This document shows, in pieces, positions 1 through 9,215 of a stretch of DNA of 64,000 nucleotides. The DNA is from Scilla litardierei. Taxonomy: Eukaryota; Streptophyta; Magnoliopsida; Asparagales; Asparagaceae. How positions within the stretch are numbered: position 1 is the stretch's first letter; the number at the start of each line of letters is the position of its first letter. The notes below the pieces were generated by a model. That model ran no database searches and had not been told where the DNA came from. It saw nothing but the letters and a program-made list of their open reading frames with translations. The position numbers and the translations under genes were made by a program. The DNA is taken from contig CM061141.1 in assembly GCA_030789695.1 (NCBI GenBank), forward strand, positions 164,391,579 through 164,455,578, read 5' to 3'.

Positions 1-1221
1 TTGGAATTCTAGGGCTTTAAGAGAATGGGAGCTTAGAGATGAATGCTTGAATGGCTAAGAGTCCTACTTAGGGGCTCCAATGGAACAGTAGAAGCCCCTC
101 TTATAGGTTCTCCAAAACCCTCAAACAGAATACCTAAAACACCCTTTGAAATCCGTGTGGAAACAGCCAACAGATAGAATTTACAGTATAGACAGTCGAC
201 TGGTGAAGAAACCACAGTCGACTGCTGCACCGTGTCAGAGGGTAGGTGAGAATTCAAACGGTAACTTACCACATAGGACATTCGACTGATGAAGGTCGGA
301 CAGGCGCCTGTAAACCAACATGCAACTGAGAAACCTTCTACAGGCAACTGAGCGAAAGATGAGTAAGTGGTGAAAACTCAGGAAGTTTGGGAAGACAGGA
401 CATGCGACTAATGTGGTATCCACAGGCGCATGTGTCATGGGCAGGCGACTGTGAAACCAACATCAGTCGTCTAGACGAAACTTACGTAACTTGCCAAACA
501 CCAAGGGTCAGGACAAGGAACGACAGGCGACTGTAGAAGCATCCACAGCACCTGTGCCTTGGGCAGGCGACTGTGAAAGCAACATCAGTCGTCTGACTGA
601 AAGATGACAAACTAGGGATCTTTGGGCAATAATGAGACATGCGACTGACTAACAAGTCACTTGCACCTGTAACTGGACAGGCGCCTGTACTTTGTACATG
701 TCGCCTGATAGGAGTAATAGCAGAAAGCTCAAAACCCAAGTGATAAAGTATGTGCAAAACAGACGACTGTAAAACAAATCACAGGCGATTGTTTGGAGAC
801 AGACGTTTGTAAAACGTTCAGCAGTCGCCTGATGAAAGTCCAAAATGTACATGTTAGAGAATAATGAATTGGAGGCCTAGGAAATGAGTTCTAATGATTT
901 CCTATGATTAAATGAAAGATGTGTGTGTGCTCCAACATAATTCTACTACAAAGCTACATACTAGAAGATAATAAAAATATTACATCTTGTTTTTGCCTCT
1001 CTTCTTTCTATTGAATGAGTTTGAAGTCTTCTAGGAGTTTCAATCTTTATCTTCGATCATCCAATCCACTTTACAAGCTTTGATTGATCCTTGAGTGACA
1101 TCCATTGCTAATTGTTCTTCATGATATGCTTAGGCAATGGATTAACTGCAAGTAGGGGATTAGTCAAAAGTATTTATGTTTGCTCATCATCAAAACCAAG
1201 TAGGGAGAAGTCCAATACACA
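1..1221 (-). mobile_element. Copia A, 3' LTR (window-truncated)
   Basis: This is the 3' LTR of SIRE-like Copia element A, read on the minus strand. Its outer part matches the split 5' LTR: bases 1-360 match 15241-15640, and about 361-1221 match about 23490-24318. The LTR starts, in element sense, with TGTGTATTGG at 1221, directly after a purine tract. The 5' copy shows that about 570 bp of this LTR lie to the left of the window, which gives a full length near 1.8 kb. Bases 180-840 are packed with short palindromes. Short open frames here are LTR artefacts. Confidence 0.85.
180..840. repeat. Clustered TCGA-centred palindromes in LTR of Copia A
   Basis: About twenty copies of a 10-bp word of the form CA[GT][TG]CG[ACT]CTG are spread over 660 bp. 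Perfect palindromes are CAGTCGACTG at 193-202 and 215-224 and CAGGCGCCTG at 301-310; many single-change variants follow (for example 341-350 and several between 420 and 840). The same cluster recurs in the 5' LTR at 15430-15600 and 23500-23930. The copies are spaced irregularly and the DNA between them differs, so this is not a simple tandem repeat. No function is known from the sequence. Confidence 0.8.
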
Positions 1222-1240
1222 ATATTCTCCCCTTTTTGGT
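1222..1240 (-). other. Polypurine tract of Copia A
   Basis: On the minus strand the sequence reads AAAAAGGGGAGAATAT and abuts the TG that opens the 3' LTR. It is preceded by a TTTGTCATCACC-type stretch, the usual lead-in to the plus-strand primer of SIRE/Maximus-like Copia elements. The related tracts of B (17485-17500) and D (59679-59693) sit in the same context. Confidence 0.85.
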
Positions 1241-1768
1241 GATGACAAACAAACATAAACAAAAAGATTAATAATTGTGCTTAAAGAATACTTACTCACC
1301 CTATATAGATGCCAATCAAGTTAGCCAATATAAGTAAGGGTAACTATTGATCAATTAAAGAAAATATGTAAGATATGCATGCATGAAATGATTTCAAGAC
1401 TAGAAATTTAGGATTTTAGAATCCAAGTTCATTATATCTTACTTCCCCCTGAATCTAAGGCAACTTCAATCTTAGATTCAAGTTTAGATTATACTTAGCA
1501 CAAAATTATGATTTGTTTATTTCTCTCCCCCTATGTCATTATCCAAAAAGAGGGAGGAAAAAACAATAATAGTGCTAAATAAGAACTAAAACAATGATGA
1601 GTCTAAAGCATGTGATACATATTCAATGTGAACCAAAATAAAATCGAGAAAACACGAAGGTGCATCACACTGATATATATATCAAATACTCAACAAAAGA
1701 AATGTTAGTTGACTAAAGAAATGAGAATCCAATATCAACATTACGTAGGCAAAATGACTAACCTTACA

Positions 1769-1769
<1 letters not shown>

Positions 1770-1801
<32 letters not shown>
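1770..1801. repeat. (AC)n microsatellite
   Basis: About 16 uninterrupted AC dinucleotides within the 3' UTR of Copia A. Confidence 0.95.
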
Positions 1802-1802
<1 letters not shown>

Positions 1803-1874
1803 GAGCACACATCGAGACAAAATTACACAACATATACACGTGGATCACATCAGAGAGTAAAAAGACAAAATGTG

Positions 1875-1877
<3 letters not shown>

Positions 1878-1932
<55 letters not shown>
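1878..1932. repeat. (TA)n microsatellite
   Basis: About 27 uninterrupted TA dinucleotides within the 3' UTR of Copia A. Confidence 0.95.
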
Positions 1933-1937
<5 letters not shown>

Positions 1938-2125
1938 AATACATAGAGTACAAAAAATGACTAACCACTCCATATACAACAAAAGTATGACCATCGTCAT
2001 ACAACATCCAAAAGTAATGTGCCAATACATCAATACAACCATCACAAAACAGATATAAAACAGACTCACAATCTCAATCCTAACAAAAAAATCTAAGACC
2101 AAGGGTGAGCAGTCTCCAAGAAACA

Positions 2126-2280
2126 TCAATCCAGATCAGCGACGGAGGAGTCGACAGGAGTAGCCAACACAATACAGAAATCCTGGGGCTCCGGATCAAC
2201 AGAAACGTCCTCGGGAGGAGGAGCATCAGCATCAGCAGAGGAAACACCCTGATGAGCCTGAGAAGCAACCAGCTCAGAAG
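2126..2280 (-). pseudogene. 3' ORF of Copia A, C-terminal piece (split by gypsy C)
   Basis: This minus-strand frame ends at a stop near 2126 and encodes an acidic Ala/Ser/Asp-rich tail ending SSVADLD. It resumes, across the insertion of gypsy C and its CAGCA duplication, the frame that breaks off at 6889. It is therefore the C-terminus of the post-pol ORF of element A. It carries no recognised domain. Confidence 0.65.
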
Positions 2281-2285
2281 CAGCA
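2281..2285. other. Target-site duplication of gypsy C (left)
   Basis: CAGCA directly precedes the TGATG that opens the left LTR; the same CAGCA follows the right LTR at 6884-6888. The host sequence is the 3' ORF of Copia A. Confidence 0.9.
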
Positions 2286-2677
2286 TGATGCGGACCCGCA
2301 TCCGCATACCCCAAGGGCCGGCGGCTACATGGGTGGGACCCACCCACCTTTAGTGACCTACGTGCGGCGTAGGAGGGTTAGTCTAGGGGTATTCTAGTCT
2401 TTGTGGACTAGATTAGTAATTCCCCGCTTTTTCTATTTATTAGGGCTAGCCGTCTTTTATTTCTTTTATGCTTGATTTGTGAAAACTCATTGAGTCGTCA
2501 TTTGTGAGGGTTGTTAGGCTTTGATCCGTCCATTCAAAGCTAGGAGACAAGATCTCGTCTCGAAGGAGATCCATTTATCTAGTGTTCTTCGCAAATCATT
2601 CTCTATAAAATTCCTCTTTTTAATTTTTCTCTTTTAAAAATCTGAACTTTATTGATTCGATCCACCGGATTGTATCA
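2286..2677 (+). repeat. Gypsy C, left LTR
   Basis: A 392-bp LTR opening TGATGCGGACC and closing CGGATTGTATCA. It is almost identical to the right LTR at 6492-6883 over its full length, including the stretch with TCTATTTATTAGGGC, which could serve as the TATA region. Confidence 0.9.
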
Positions 2678-2680
2678 AAT

Positions 2681-2692
2681 TGGTATCAGAGC
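2681..2692 (+). other. Primer binding site (initiator Met tRNA type), gypsy C
   Basis: TGGTATCAGAGC lies three bases after the LTR end, the usual complement of the 3' end of plant initiator methionine tRNA. The same word recurs at 3921-3932 after the internal LTR. Confidence 0.9.
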
Positions 2693-2703
2693 TTCTACGA
2701 TCC

Positions 2704-3540
2704 ATGGGTGATTTGCTACAACAACTTCGGGCCATGAGGAGGGAAGCCGCGCAAACGGGACGCGATATCCAAGGGCTAAAGGAGGCAACTTCGGATCTGA
2801 AAGAGGCAACTTCAGATCTGAAGTTTTTGAGGGAGGCCATGGCGTCAATTCCAGAGATAATGGCGATGCTTCAAACCCTAACGGCCGGGAAGGGAGGAGA
2901 TCGAGGCAAGAGGATCCACGGAGAAGAGAATCAGGGTGATTCCACGCTTGATTCAGATCCAGATCTGGAAGTCTCAGATCCAGATCTGGAAGTCTCAGAT
3001 CCAGATCTGAAATTTTCAGATCCAGATCTAGAATTTTCAGATCTGAAATTTTCAGATCCAAATCTGTCATTTTCAGATCTGAAAGTTTCAGATCCAGATC
3101 TGGAAGTTTCAGATCCAGATCTGGAATTTTCAGATCTGGAAGCTTCAGATCCAGATCTGGAATTTTCAGATCTGGAAGCTTCAGATCCAGATCTGGAAGT
3201 TTCAGATCCAGATCTGAAATTTTCAGATCTGGAATTTTCAGATCCAGATCGTCAAGTTTCGTATCCAGATCTGAAACTTTCAGATCCAGATCTGGAATTT
3301 TTAGATCCAGATCTGGAATTTTCAGATCCAGATCTTCAAGTTTTAGATCTAGATCTGAAATCTTCAGATCCAGATCTTCCAGTTTTCAGATCTAAATCTT
3401 TCAGATCTGGATTTCTTCAGAACGGCAGTGAAAGCGGTGATCATTTTCATCCTTTTGATCCGGTAGGAGGCTTGTGCGCACTTGGAGTAGGGCCTCCGCA
3501 GACTTCATGCACCACCTTGAGGACAAGGTGGCTCTTTTAG
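2704..3540 (+). pseudogene. Gag N-terminal fragment with in-frame SDPDL repeat
   Basis: From the ATG at 2704 the frame encodes about 278 residues. The first 85 match residues 50-110 of the second gag copy in this element (shared AMRR, GRDIQGLKEAT and SIPEI motifs). From about residue 90 it becomes a long run of SDPDLEVS/SDPDLEFS-type repeats, encoded by the GATC-rich minisatellite at about 2950-3420. The frame then runs out through the polypurine region. There is no zinc knuckle or protease. An acidic repeat protein could be made in principle, but the unit more likely persists as a non-autonomous internal region. The track start at TTG 2680 overlaps the primer site and was not used. Confidence 0.6.
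2950..3420 (+). repeat. GATCCAGATCTGGAA minisatellite inside gag
   Basis: About 470 bp of short units built from AGATCCAGATCTGGAA followed by TTTTC or GTTTC, with unit lengths near 18-24 bp that stay in frame. Every unit contains one or two GATC and AGATCT palindromes. The probable seed is the upstream coding repeat EATSDLK (TCAGATCTGAA) at 2790-2825, which also occurs, unexpanded, in the second gag copy at 4160-4200. Confidence 0.9.
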
Positions 3541-3551
3541 GGGCGGAGTAA
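3515..3551 (+). other. Internal polypurine tract of gypsy C
   Basis: CACCTTGAGGACAAGGTGG, itself an inverted repeat, followed by CTCTTTTAGGGGCGGAGTA and then the internal LTR. The same module precedes the right LTR at 6455-6491 and both LTRs of element F. Confidence 0.8.
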
Positions 3552-3917
3552 TGATGCGATCATTACGTACGAGAGGAGGCTGAAGGAGTAATTGCTATGT
3601 GCACCGACTGTTTGTGCGAAGTTTCTTTATGCACAATAAGTTTTGCTAGTTTTGTTGTACGCATCGCGCCTAAACATTATATAAGTGAGGGCGTGGGCTA
3701 GGGTTAGGATATGCCTAATTGTGAAGAACAACTAGGTGTCAATTGTGAAGGTGCTTAGGCTTTGGTCCGTTCATCCAAAGCTAGGAGATAAGGTTTCGTC
3801 TCGAAAGAGGCCCAATTTATCTTTTGTTCTTCGCTGAAATTTCTATAAAAATTCCTCTTTTTTCATATTTTCCACTTTTAAACGCTGATTTGAGTATACG
3901 ATCTACCGGATCGTATC
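3552..3917 (+). repeat. Gypsy C, internal diverged LTR
   Basis: A 366-bp LTR opening TGATGCGATCATTACG and closing CGGATCGTATCA. The 3' half (from GCTTAGGCTTTGGTCCG onward) is clearly related to the outer LTRs. The 5' half is different in sequence. It is followed by its own primer binding site at 3921. It is therefore an LTR of a sister family, not a copy of the outer LTRs. Confidence 0.85.
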
Positions 3918-3944
3918 AAATTGGTATCAGAGCATTGAGATCCG

Positions 3945-5195
3945 ATGGCGACAAGCACTAGGTCAAAGGCGGATGGCGTGGATGAGAAGGTACAAGGGCT
4001 TCGGGAAGAATTCAACCGGGAGATCGAGGGGTTGAAGAAAACCCTAGGAGAATCCATCAAAGACCATGTGCATTCACAGGAGGACATCCAAATCGAACTT
4101 CAGGCGATGAGGAGGGACGCCACGCAAGCGGGACGCGACATCCAAGGGCTAAAGGAGGCAACTTTAGATCTGAAAGAGGCAACTTCAGATCTGAAAATTT
4201 TGAGGGAGGCCACGTCGTCGATTCCGGAGATTAAAGCTATGCTCCAAGCCCTAACAATGGAGAGGGGAGGAGATCGGAGCAAGAAGACTCAAGGGGGAGA
4301 CAACCAAGGAGATTCAACACTTGAATCGGCCAATCGGGAGCAACCGGAGGAGGCGACGGCTACAACGATAACTCTGGAGTCCGCTGCAGCCGTCGCAAAC
4401 CCTAATGGGTCCGGACAGAGGCGGGGAGGGGCCGGAAGCCCCTGGAAAAGGGCGGCAGGCCCATCTGGGCCTGCAGCAAGCTCGGCAGGCCCATCCGGGC
4501 CTGCGCTGAGCTTGGCAGGCCCTGCAGGGCCTGCGGCACCCTGTGCAGGCCCCGCCGGGCCTGCGGAACAGCAGCCTGGCCCGACAGGGCCTGCCGCAGC
4601 AGCTGCAGGCCCCGCCGGGCCTGCTGTGACATCGGCAGGCCTGTTCGGGCCTGCCGCTGTCCCAGCAGGCCCAAACAGGCCCGCGAGAGATCCTTAGGGG
4701 CCTGCCGCAATGCAGGCAGCCCCCTGGGGCCCCGCAGCGACGCAACCAACCCCCTGGGGGCCCGCAGCAGCACAAACAGCCCCGTGGGGGCAAGACGGAG
4801 GCGGATGGGCTCGAGACGCGATGATTGGGGCTCCAGTAGCCCCAATTTTGGGGACCAGAGGCTCATACACAGGTACCGAGACCGCAGGTTGATCCCAGGC
4901 AGGCTTTTGATGGCTTTCCGGGGCGGGGACAAGGCACGGGAGGCTATTTTGGAGGACGGACAGCACCAGTACAGCCACACAGAGGGGCAGGAGGGCCCGT
5001 GTGGGCACGACAGCAGGACTTCCCAGGGTACCATTACCAGCCGGAGGCGTGGGAGAGACCCGTTTGGCCCGAGGAGTTGTACGGGGTGGACGTGGGAGGA
5101 CCAGCAGAGACAGTCGGCGGAGGATTCGGCCGTGGGGGTGACCGCGGTAGAGATGGGGGACCTCAGGGGGACATCAATGCAGATCTCGCCGCCTT
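3945..5195 (+). pseudogene. Gag N-terminal region with Gly-Pro-Ala repeat, disrupted
   Basis: The ATG at 3945 follows the second primer site. Residues 1-110 are charged and probably helical. Residues about 160-245 form a collagen-like AGPAGPA/SGPA repeat. A TAG at 4695 ends the frame; the same frame reopens at 4710 and ends again at 4890. Gag-like protein continues in other frames to about 5199 (a Gly/Arg-rich stretch) and returns to the original frame at 5196, where the capsid-like domain starts. This reads as one former gag ORF with at least two stops and two frameshifts. Confidence 0.6.
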
Positions 5196-6461
5196 ATGAA
5201 GCCGAAGATGCCGATTTTTGACGGCACGGATCCGGATGGGTGGATCTACCGGGCGGAGCGTTACTTCCAGGTGATGCGGTTGACGGAGGAGGAGGTTCTG
5301 AGGGCCATCGGAATCTACTTCGAGGGCAAGGCGTTGGCCTGGTACAGATGGAAGGTGGCGCGGACCCCCTTTCGCACTTGGGAGGAGCTGTCCGCACTGA
5401 TACTAGACCGGTTCCGGGAGACTCCAAGGGGAGATTTCTACGAGCAGTTATCTGCTCTGAGGCAGGAGGAGACGGTCAGGGATTACGTGGAGAAGTTCAA
5501 GATGCTGAATAGTAGGGTGAAGGGGGTGACCGACGAGGTGATGATCGGGAATTTCATGAGGGGGCTGAAGCCTTCCATACGAGCAGAGCTGAGGATGCAG
5601 AGCCCGGGGACGTTGGAGGATGTCCTTCACCGGGCCCATAAGGCGGAGGAGAAGCATGCAGAGGAGAGACGCATTCGGGGGACTTGGGGAGCCCAGGGCC
5701 AGCGTAGTCAGACAGAACCGGCCCCACTTCCGGGGGTTACAGTAGCACCAGTGGACACGGAAATGAAGAGAGAGGAAACCCGACCAGTGATCCCTGGTAA
5801 ACGAATGACGGAGGCTGATATGAGGGCGAGGCGTGCTGCAGGCCTCTGTTTCAGATGCGATGAGAAGTTCAGCCCCGGTCATCGATGTGCGAGCAGGCTG
5901 ATGCAGATTGTGCTAGTACCGGACGAGGGGGAGTATGCCGATGATGGGGAGCCAGTGATGACAGAAGAGAGAGAGGTTGAGCACGCACATCTGGATGTAG
6001 CGGAGGCGTCCCTGAACTCCTTGGTAGGGGTAACCACGAACCATACCATGAAGTTGTCAGGACGATTGGACGACGCGCCGGTGACGGTACTCATAGACAG
6101 TGGGGCTACTCACAACTTTATCTCTCGACATTTGGTGGATCGTCATAGGTTGCAGGTGAGCACCTTGGAGACGTTTACGGTCCTCTCAGGGACAGGGAGG
6201 AGGGAGGAGAGCAGTGGGATGTGCAAGGGGCTGAGTCTGACCTTACAAGGAGTGCAGATCGTGGAGGACTTCTTGCCCCTAGAGTTGGACAATATCGATG
6301 TGATTTTGGGCGTGCAGTGGCTGAGGGGGTTGGGCGAGGTGAAGATGAATTGGAAGCAGCTTAGGATGGAATTCCAGGAGGGGGGTCGCACGGTGGTTCT
6401 GACAGGTGACCCTAGACTCTGTTTTTCCTCGGAGGCCTTCAAAGCCAGCTCTCCACCTTGA
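5196..6461 (+). CDS. Gypsy gag (capsid, zinc knuckle) plus aspartic protease
   Basis: An intact 421-residue frame. Residues about 5-150 match the retrotransposon gag family (motif PIFDGTDPDGWIYRAERYF at 6-24, then WYRW and FRETPRGDF). Residues 218-231 hold a Cys-His knuckle of the chromovirus form (CFRCDEKFSPGHRC), which would bind RNA. Residues 301-310 are the retropepsin active site, DSGATHNFIS. It ends just after the protease, 30 bases before the polypurine tract, where reverse transcriptase should begin. So pol has been removed cleanly. The start at 5196 is the first ATG, but the original protein probably began at 3945. It may still supply Gag and protease activity. Confidence 0.75.
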   Translation: MKPKMPIFDGTDPDGWIYRAERYFQVMRLTEEEVLRAIGIYFEGKALAWYRWKVARTPFRTWEELSALILDRFRETPRGDFYEQLSALRQEETVRDYVEKFKMLNSRVKGVTDEVMIGNFMRGLKPSIRAELRMQSPGTLEDVLHRAHKAEEKHAEERRIRGTWGAQGQRSQTEPAPLPGVTVAPVDTEMKREETRPVIPGKRMTEADMRARRAAGLCFRCDEKFSPGHRCASRLMQIVLVPDEGEYADDGEPVMTEEREVEHAHLDVAEASLNSLVGVTTNHTMKLSGRLDDAPVTVLIDSGATHNFISRHLVDRHRLQVSTLETFTVLSGTGRREESSGMCKGLSLTLQGVQIVEDFLPLELDNIDVILGVQWLRGLGEVKMNWKQLRMEFQEGGRTVVLTGDPRLCFSSEAFKASSPP

Positions 6462-6491
6462 GGACAAGGTGGCTCTTTTAGGGGGCGGTAT
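6455..6491 (+). other. Polypurine tract of gypsy C
   Basis: CACCTTGAGGACAAGGTGG then CTCTTTTAGGGGGCGGTAT, abutting TGATG of the right LTR. Confidence 0.85.
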
Positions 6492-6883
6492 TGATGCGGA
6501 CCCGCATCCGCATACCCCAAGGGCCGGCGGCTACATGGGTGGGACCCACCCACCTTTAGTGACCTACGTGCGGCGTAGGAGGGTTAGTCTAGGGGTATTC
6601 TAGTCTTTGTGGACTAGATTAGTAATTCCCCGCCTTTTCTATTTATTAGGGCTAGCCGTCTTTTATTTCTTTTATGCTTGATTTGTGAAAACTCATTGAG
6701 TTGTCATTTGTGAGGGTTGTTAGGCTTTGATACGTCCATTCAAAGCTAGGAGACAGGATCTCGTCTCGAAGGAGATCCATTTATCTAGTGTTCTTCGCAA
6801 ATCATTCTCTATAAAATTCCTCTTTTTAATTTTCCTCTTTTAAAAATCTGAACTTTATTGATTCGATCCACCGGATCGTATCA
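6492..6883 (+). repeat. Gypsy C, right LTR
   Basis: A 392-bp LTR almost identical to 2286-2677, closing GTATCA. It is followed by the CAGCA duplication at 6884-6888. Confidence 0.9.
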
Positions 6884-6888
6884 CAGCA

Positions 6889-8383
6889 CCAACTGAAGGA
6901 TTAGTAATCTCAGAGATGATCAGACGAGGAGGCTGAGAAGGCTGAGCAGATGGAACAAACGACTGGAGGTGGGCAGTGAAGGGTATGCCCTAATCGTGGA
7001 ATGACAGATAGAACAGCTCATAAAGACCAGATAGTTTCTCGTCTAACTGGACAAGAGAGGGATCAACAAAGGGTGCATCAGATGATGATGGCTGATCAAC
7101 AGATGGAGCAGTGGATGAAGAAGGGCATAAAGTAGACTGCCTCTTCTTTGATGCCGTCAGTAGAAGCCAAAGAGGACTTCGACTTTGATGTCGTATTAAG
7201 AAGAGGACCAAGAGGCATGGGCTCATACGGGGTCAAATCAATGCCGAAGTGGCGAAAGACCTGAGTAAGAATTCCTCCATAATGAATATGAGAGGAGGAA
7301 GTGAACTCTACCCGGTCCATACGATCAAGGAGGACCCCTGCCCAATTCACTGACATGCCAGAAAGGATAGCATACATGCACCGAAGAATATCCTGAGATG
7401 GCTGATCAGATGAGCCATACTTCGGCAAGATGTTGGGCTTCACCACAAGGTGAACAACCCAACCTCGAGCAGAGAACATGGATGCCTTGATGCCAGAGGA
7501 GAGGAATGGAGGAATCGCAGAAAACATGTCCTGAAGGACAACCTAGTCAAGATCAGCAACATCGGAGATAGAGATATCAGATGGCAAGGATTCAGTAGAA
7601 GGAATCCTAAGAATAGTCCCTAAAAGAGTAGGGTCAAGCTTGATATGAGTGCCCTGAATCATGGTGTCAATAACACCAGTATCAGCATATTCACCTCGAA
7701 TGCGGTTCGCATAGAATAGCTTCACCAGAAATGGATAAGCACGAGTGGAATCGATACGAGAATAACGAAACAAATCGACCAATTTGGTCGTCGTGAGGAT
7801 CTCGGGAAGTCTCTCAGCGGTAAAAGCCAGCTTCAACTATGAAACACTCATGAAAAAGCTGGATCTCAATCATAGAGTGAAATTTTGCCAAGTCAGAGGC
7901 ATCCCGGCAAATGGGGACAAGAGGAGCAGCTGGAGGAGGATGAGGAGGCCTAGGTTGATTTTGGCCTTGGGGTTCAGAGGGTTGATTTTGGCCTTGGGGT
8001 TCAGAGGGTTGAGACTCAGTGTGGATTTCTTCTTCCACACAAGGAGGAGCAGTCAAAGCAATAGGCTCATTGATCTGAACACCAATAGGTCTATGCTGCC
8101 GTTTCTTGAAGGGCTCAGCAAACTCTTCTTCTTCGGATGAAGAACGGTCCGAATCAGATTCATCCGAAACATCGGAAATATGATCAGCGAATTTGGTGCG
8201 GGCTTTATAGGGTACTTTCTTGGAAGAAGCAGCCTTAGGTTTAGGGTTCCTAGGCTTCCTAACAGTAAGAGCTTTTCCTTTGGAAGAGGAACCGACTTTG
8301 GGTGGAGCTATAGCACGAAATCGACAGACAACGAAGAAAAATAGTGCACGATCGAAAGCTAGAGAGATATACCAATCAATCAA
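6889..8383 (-). pseudogene. Post-pol 3' ORF of Copia A (plant transposon-type protein)
   Basis: Minus-strand frames form one broken protein. The N-terminus (about 8383-7814) is Lys/Ser-rich with an acidic serine tract and a Pro/Gln-rich repeat. The core (7836-7543, then 7527-7096 after an in-frame TAG at 7543) is related to the intact ORF of element D at 60977-62395; shared landmarks are the FYAN block and CMYAILSG/CLYALMGE followed by W-G-LLD. A frameshift near 7150 leads into an acidic tail that continues at 2280-2126, beyond the gypsy C insertion. From family knowledge this resembles the 'putative plant transposon protein' domain found in the env position of SIRE-like elements. No signal peptide or membrane segment is seen, so it is not an envelope. 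Confidence 0.65.
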
Positions 8384-9215
8384 CGGAGAAGAAGAGATCC
8401 AAGCATGATCGAATGAAAGGAGAGGGGAATCGACGGCAGAAGCTTCGAATCGACGGAGAAGATCGAATGGAGGGCTCTCGTTCGAAGGAGAAGACGAGGG
8501 AATCTCTATCGGTAGATAGAGAAAAAGAGAGGGGTCCGATCATATAACTGGAGGGAAATCAGATCTGGGACGTTGGATCGAAAGATGGACGGCTCAGATT
8601 AAAGCAATGAACCGCCTCAAACGTGGACATTTGACTGATGTACAATCGTTAGTCGGTTGGTCAAAAAGATAGAAAACTGACTAAAGAGATAGACATGCGC
8701 CTATAGTGAAAGTCACAGGCGCCTGGCAAATTGACAGTCGCCTGACCGAAAGTCAACAATTTTGATGATTTGAGAGAAAATTATCAAGATCACGGGAGGC
8801 GTCTGATGAACAAATTTCAGTCGCCTGTCGGAGAGACATGCGCCTGAAAATTATACATCAGTCGCCTGAGCGAAAAACACTAATTTCAGTTAGAAAGTCT
8901 AGAGTTGGGCAGTCGACTGTCGAAGGATTGACAGTCGTCTCTCCTGGTCTAAAAATGTAGGATAAGGCTGAAATCAAGAGAATTGAGATAACTCACCCTA
9001 AGACCTATACTCTAACTACTCTACAAACATGAAATCACTAACAAAATAATATAGATTAACATACAAATCAAGTATACTAATCCAAATATATAAAATCATC
9101 AAAATCTCAAATAAATCTAATTGAAAAGTATATGTAAAAATATGACATATAATAACATGAGATGTGAAATGATAACATGAGTTCAAAGTATGATTTAACA
9201 TATAAATATGAACTC
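8384..9215 (-). promoter_or_regulatory. Spacer between 3' ORF and pol of Copia A, with palindrome cluster
   Basis: Non-coding spacer between the RNase H stop and the 3' ORF. Between 8620 and 8955 it carries about ten copies of the LTR 10-mer family, including CAGGCGCCTG at 8716-8725, CAGTCGCCTG at 8735-8744 and the perfect palindrome CAGTCGACTG at 8910-8919. The rest is A/T-rich. A role as leader or promoter of the 3' ORF is inferred from position only. Confidence 0.55.

Larger units (their letters stand above)
1241..2125 (-). other. 3' untranslated region of Copia A
   Basis: This is A/T-rich, non-coding DNA between the end of the 3' ORF remnant and the polypurine tract of element A. No coding frame has family resemblance. 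It contains an (AC)n run at 1770-1801 and a (TA)n run at about 1878-1932, which create the low-complexity open frames on both strands here. Confidence 0.7.
2286..6883 (+). mobile_element. Ty3/gypsy composite C with three LTRs, non-autonomous
   Basis: A 4.6-kb unit bounded by two near-identical 392-bp LTRs (2286-2677 and 6492-6883) and a 5-bp duplication, CAGCA. A third, diverged LTR lies inside at 3552-3917. The order is LTR, gag fragment with expanded repeat, purine tract, LTR, gag plus protease, purine tract, LTR. Reverse transcriptase, RNase H and integrase are absent, so the element depended on enzymes in trans. The gag and protease look chromovirus-like (family knowledge). The matching outer LTRs and intact duplication mean that the whole three-LTR unit probably moved as one, fairly recently compared with its host, Copia A. 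Confidence 0.85.

Noticed and set aside
180..840. Repeated CAGTCGACTG-type words as a possible CRISPR array
   Set aside because: Words are only 10 bp, irregularly spaced, variable, and lie within plant LTRs present in two copies; no cas-like genes.
7814..8383. 3' ORF of Copia A as a viral-type envelope
   Set aside because: No signal peptide, membrane segment or cysteine pattern; its core matches the plant transposon-type ORF of element D.
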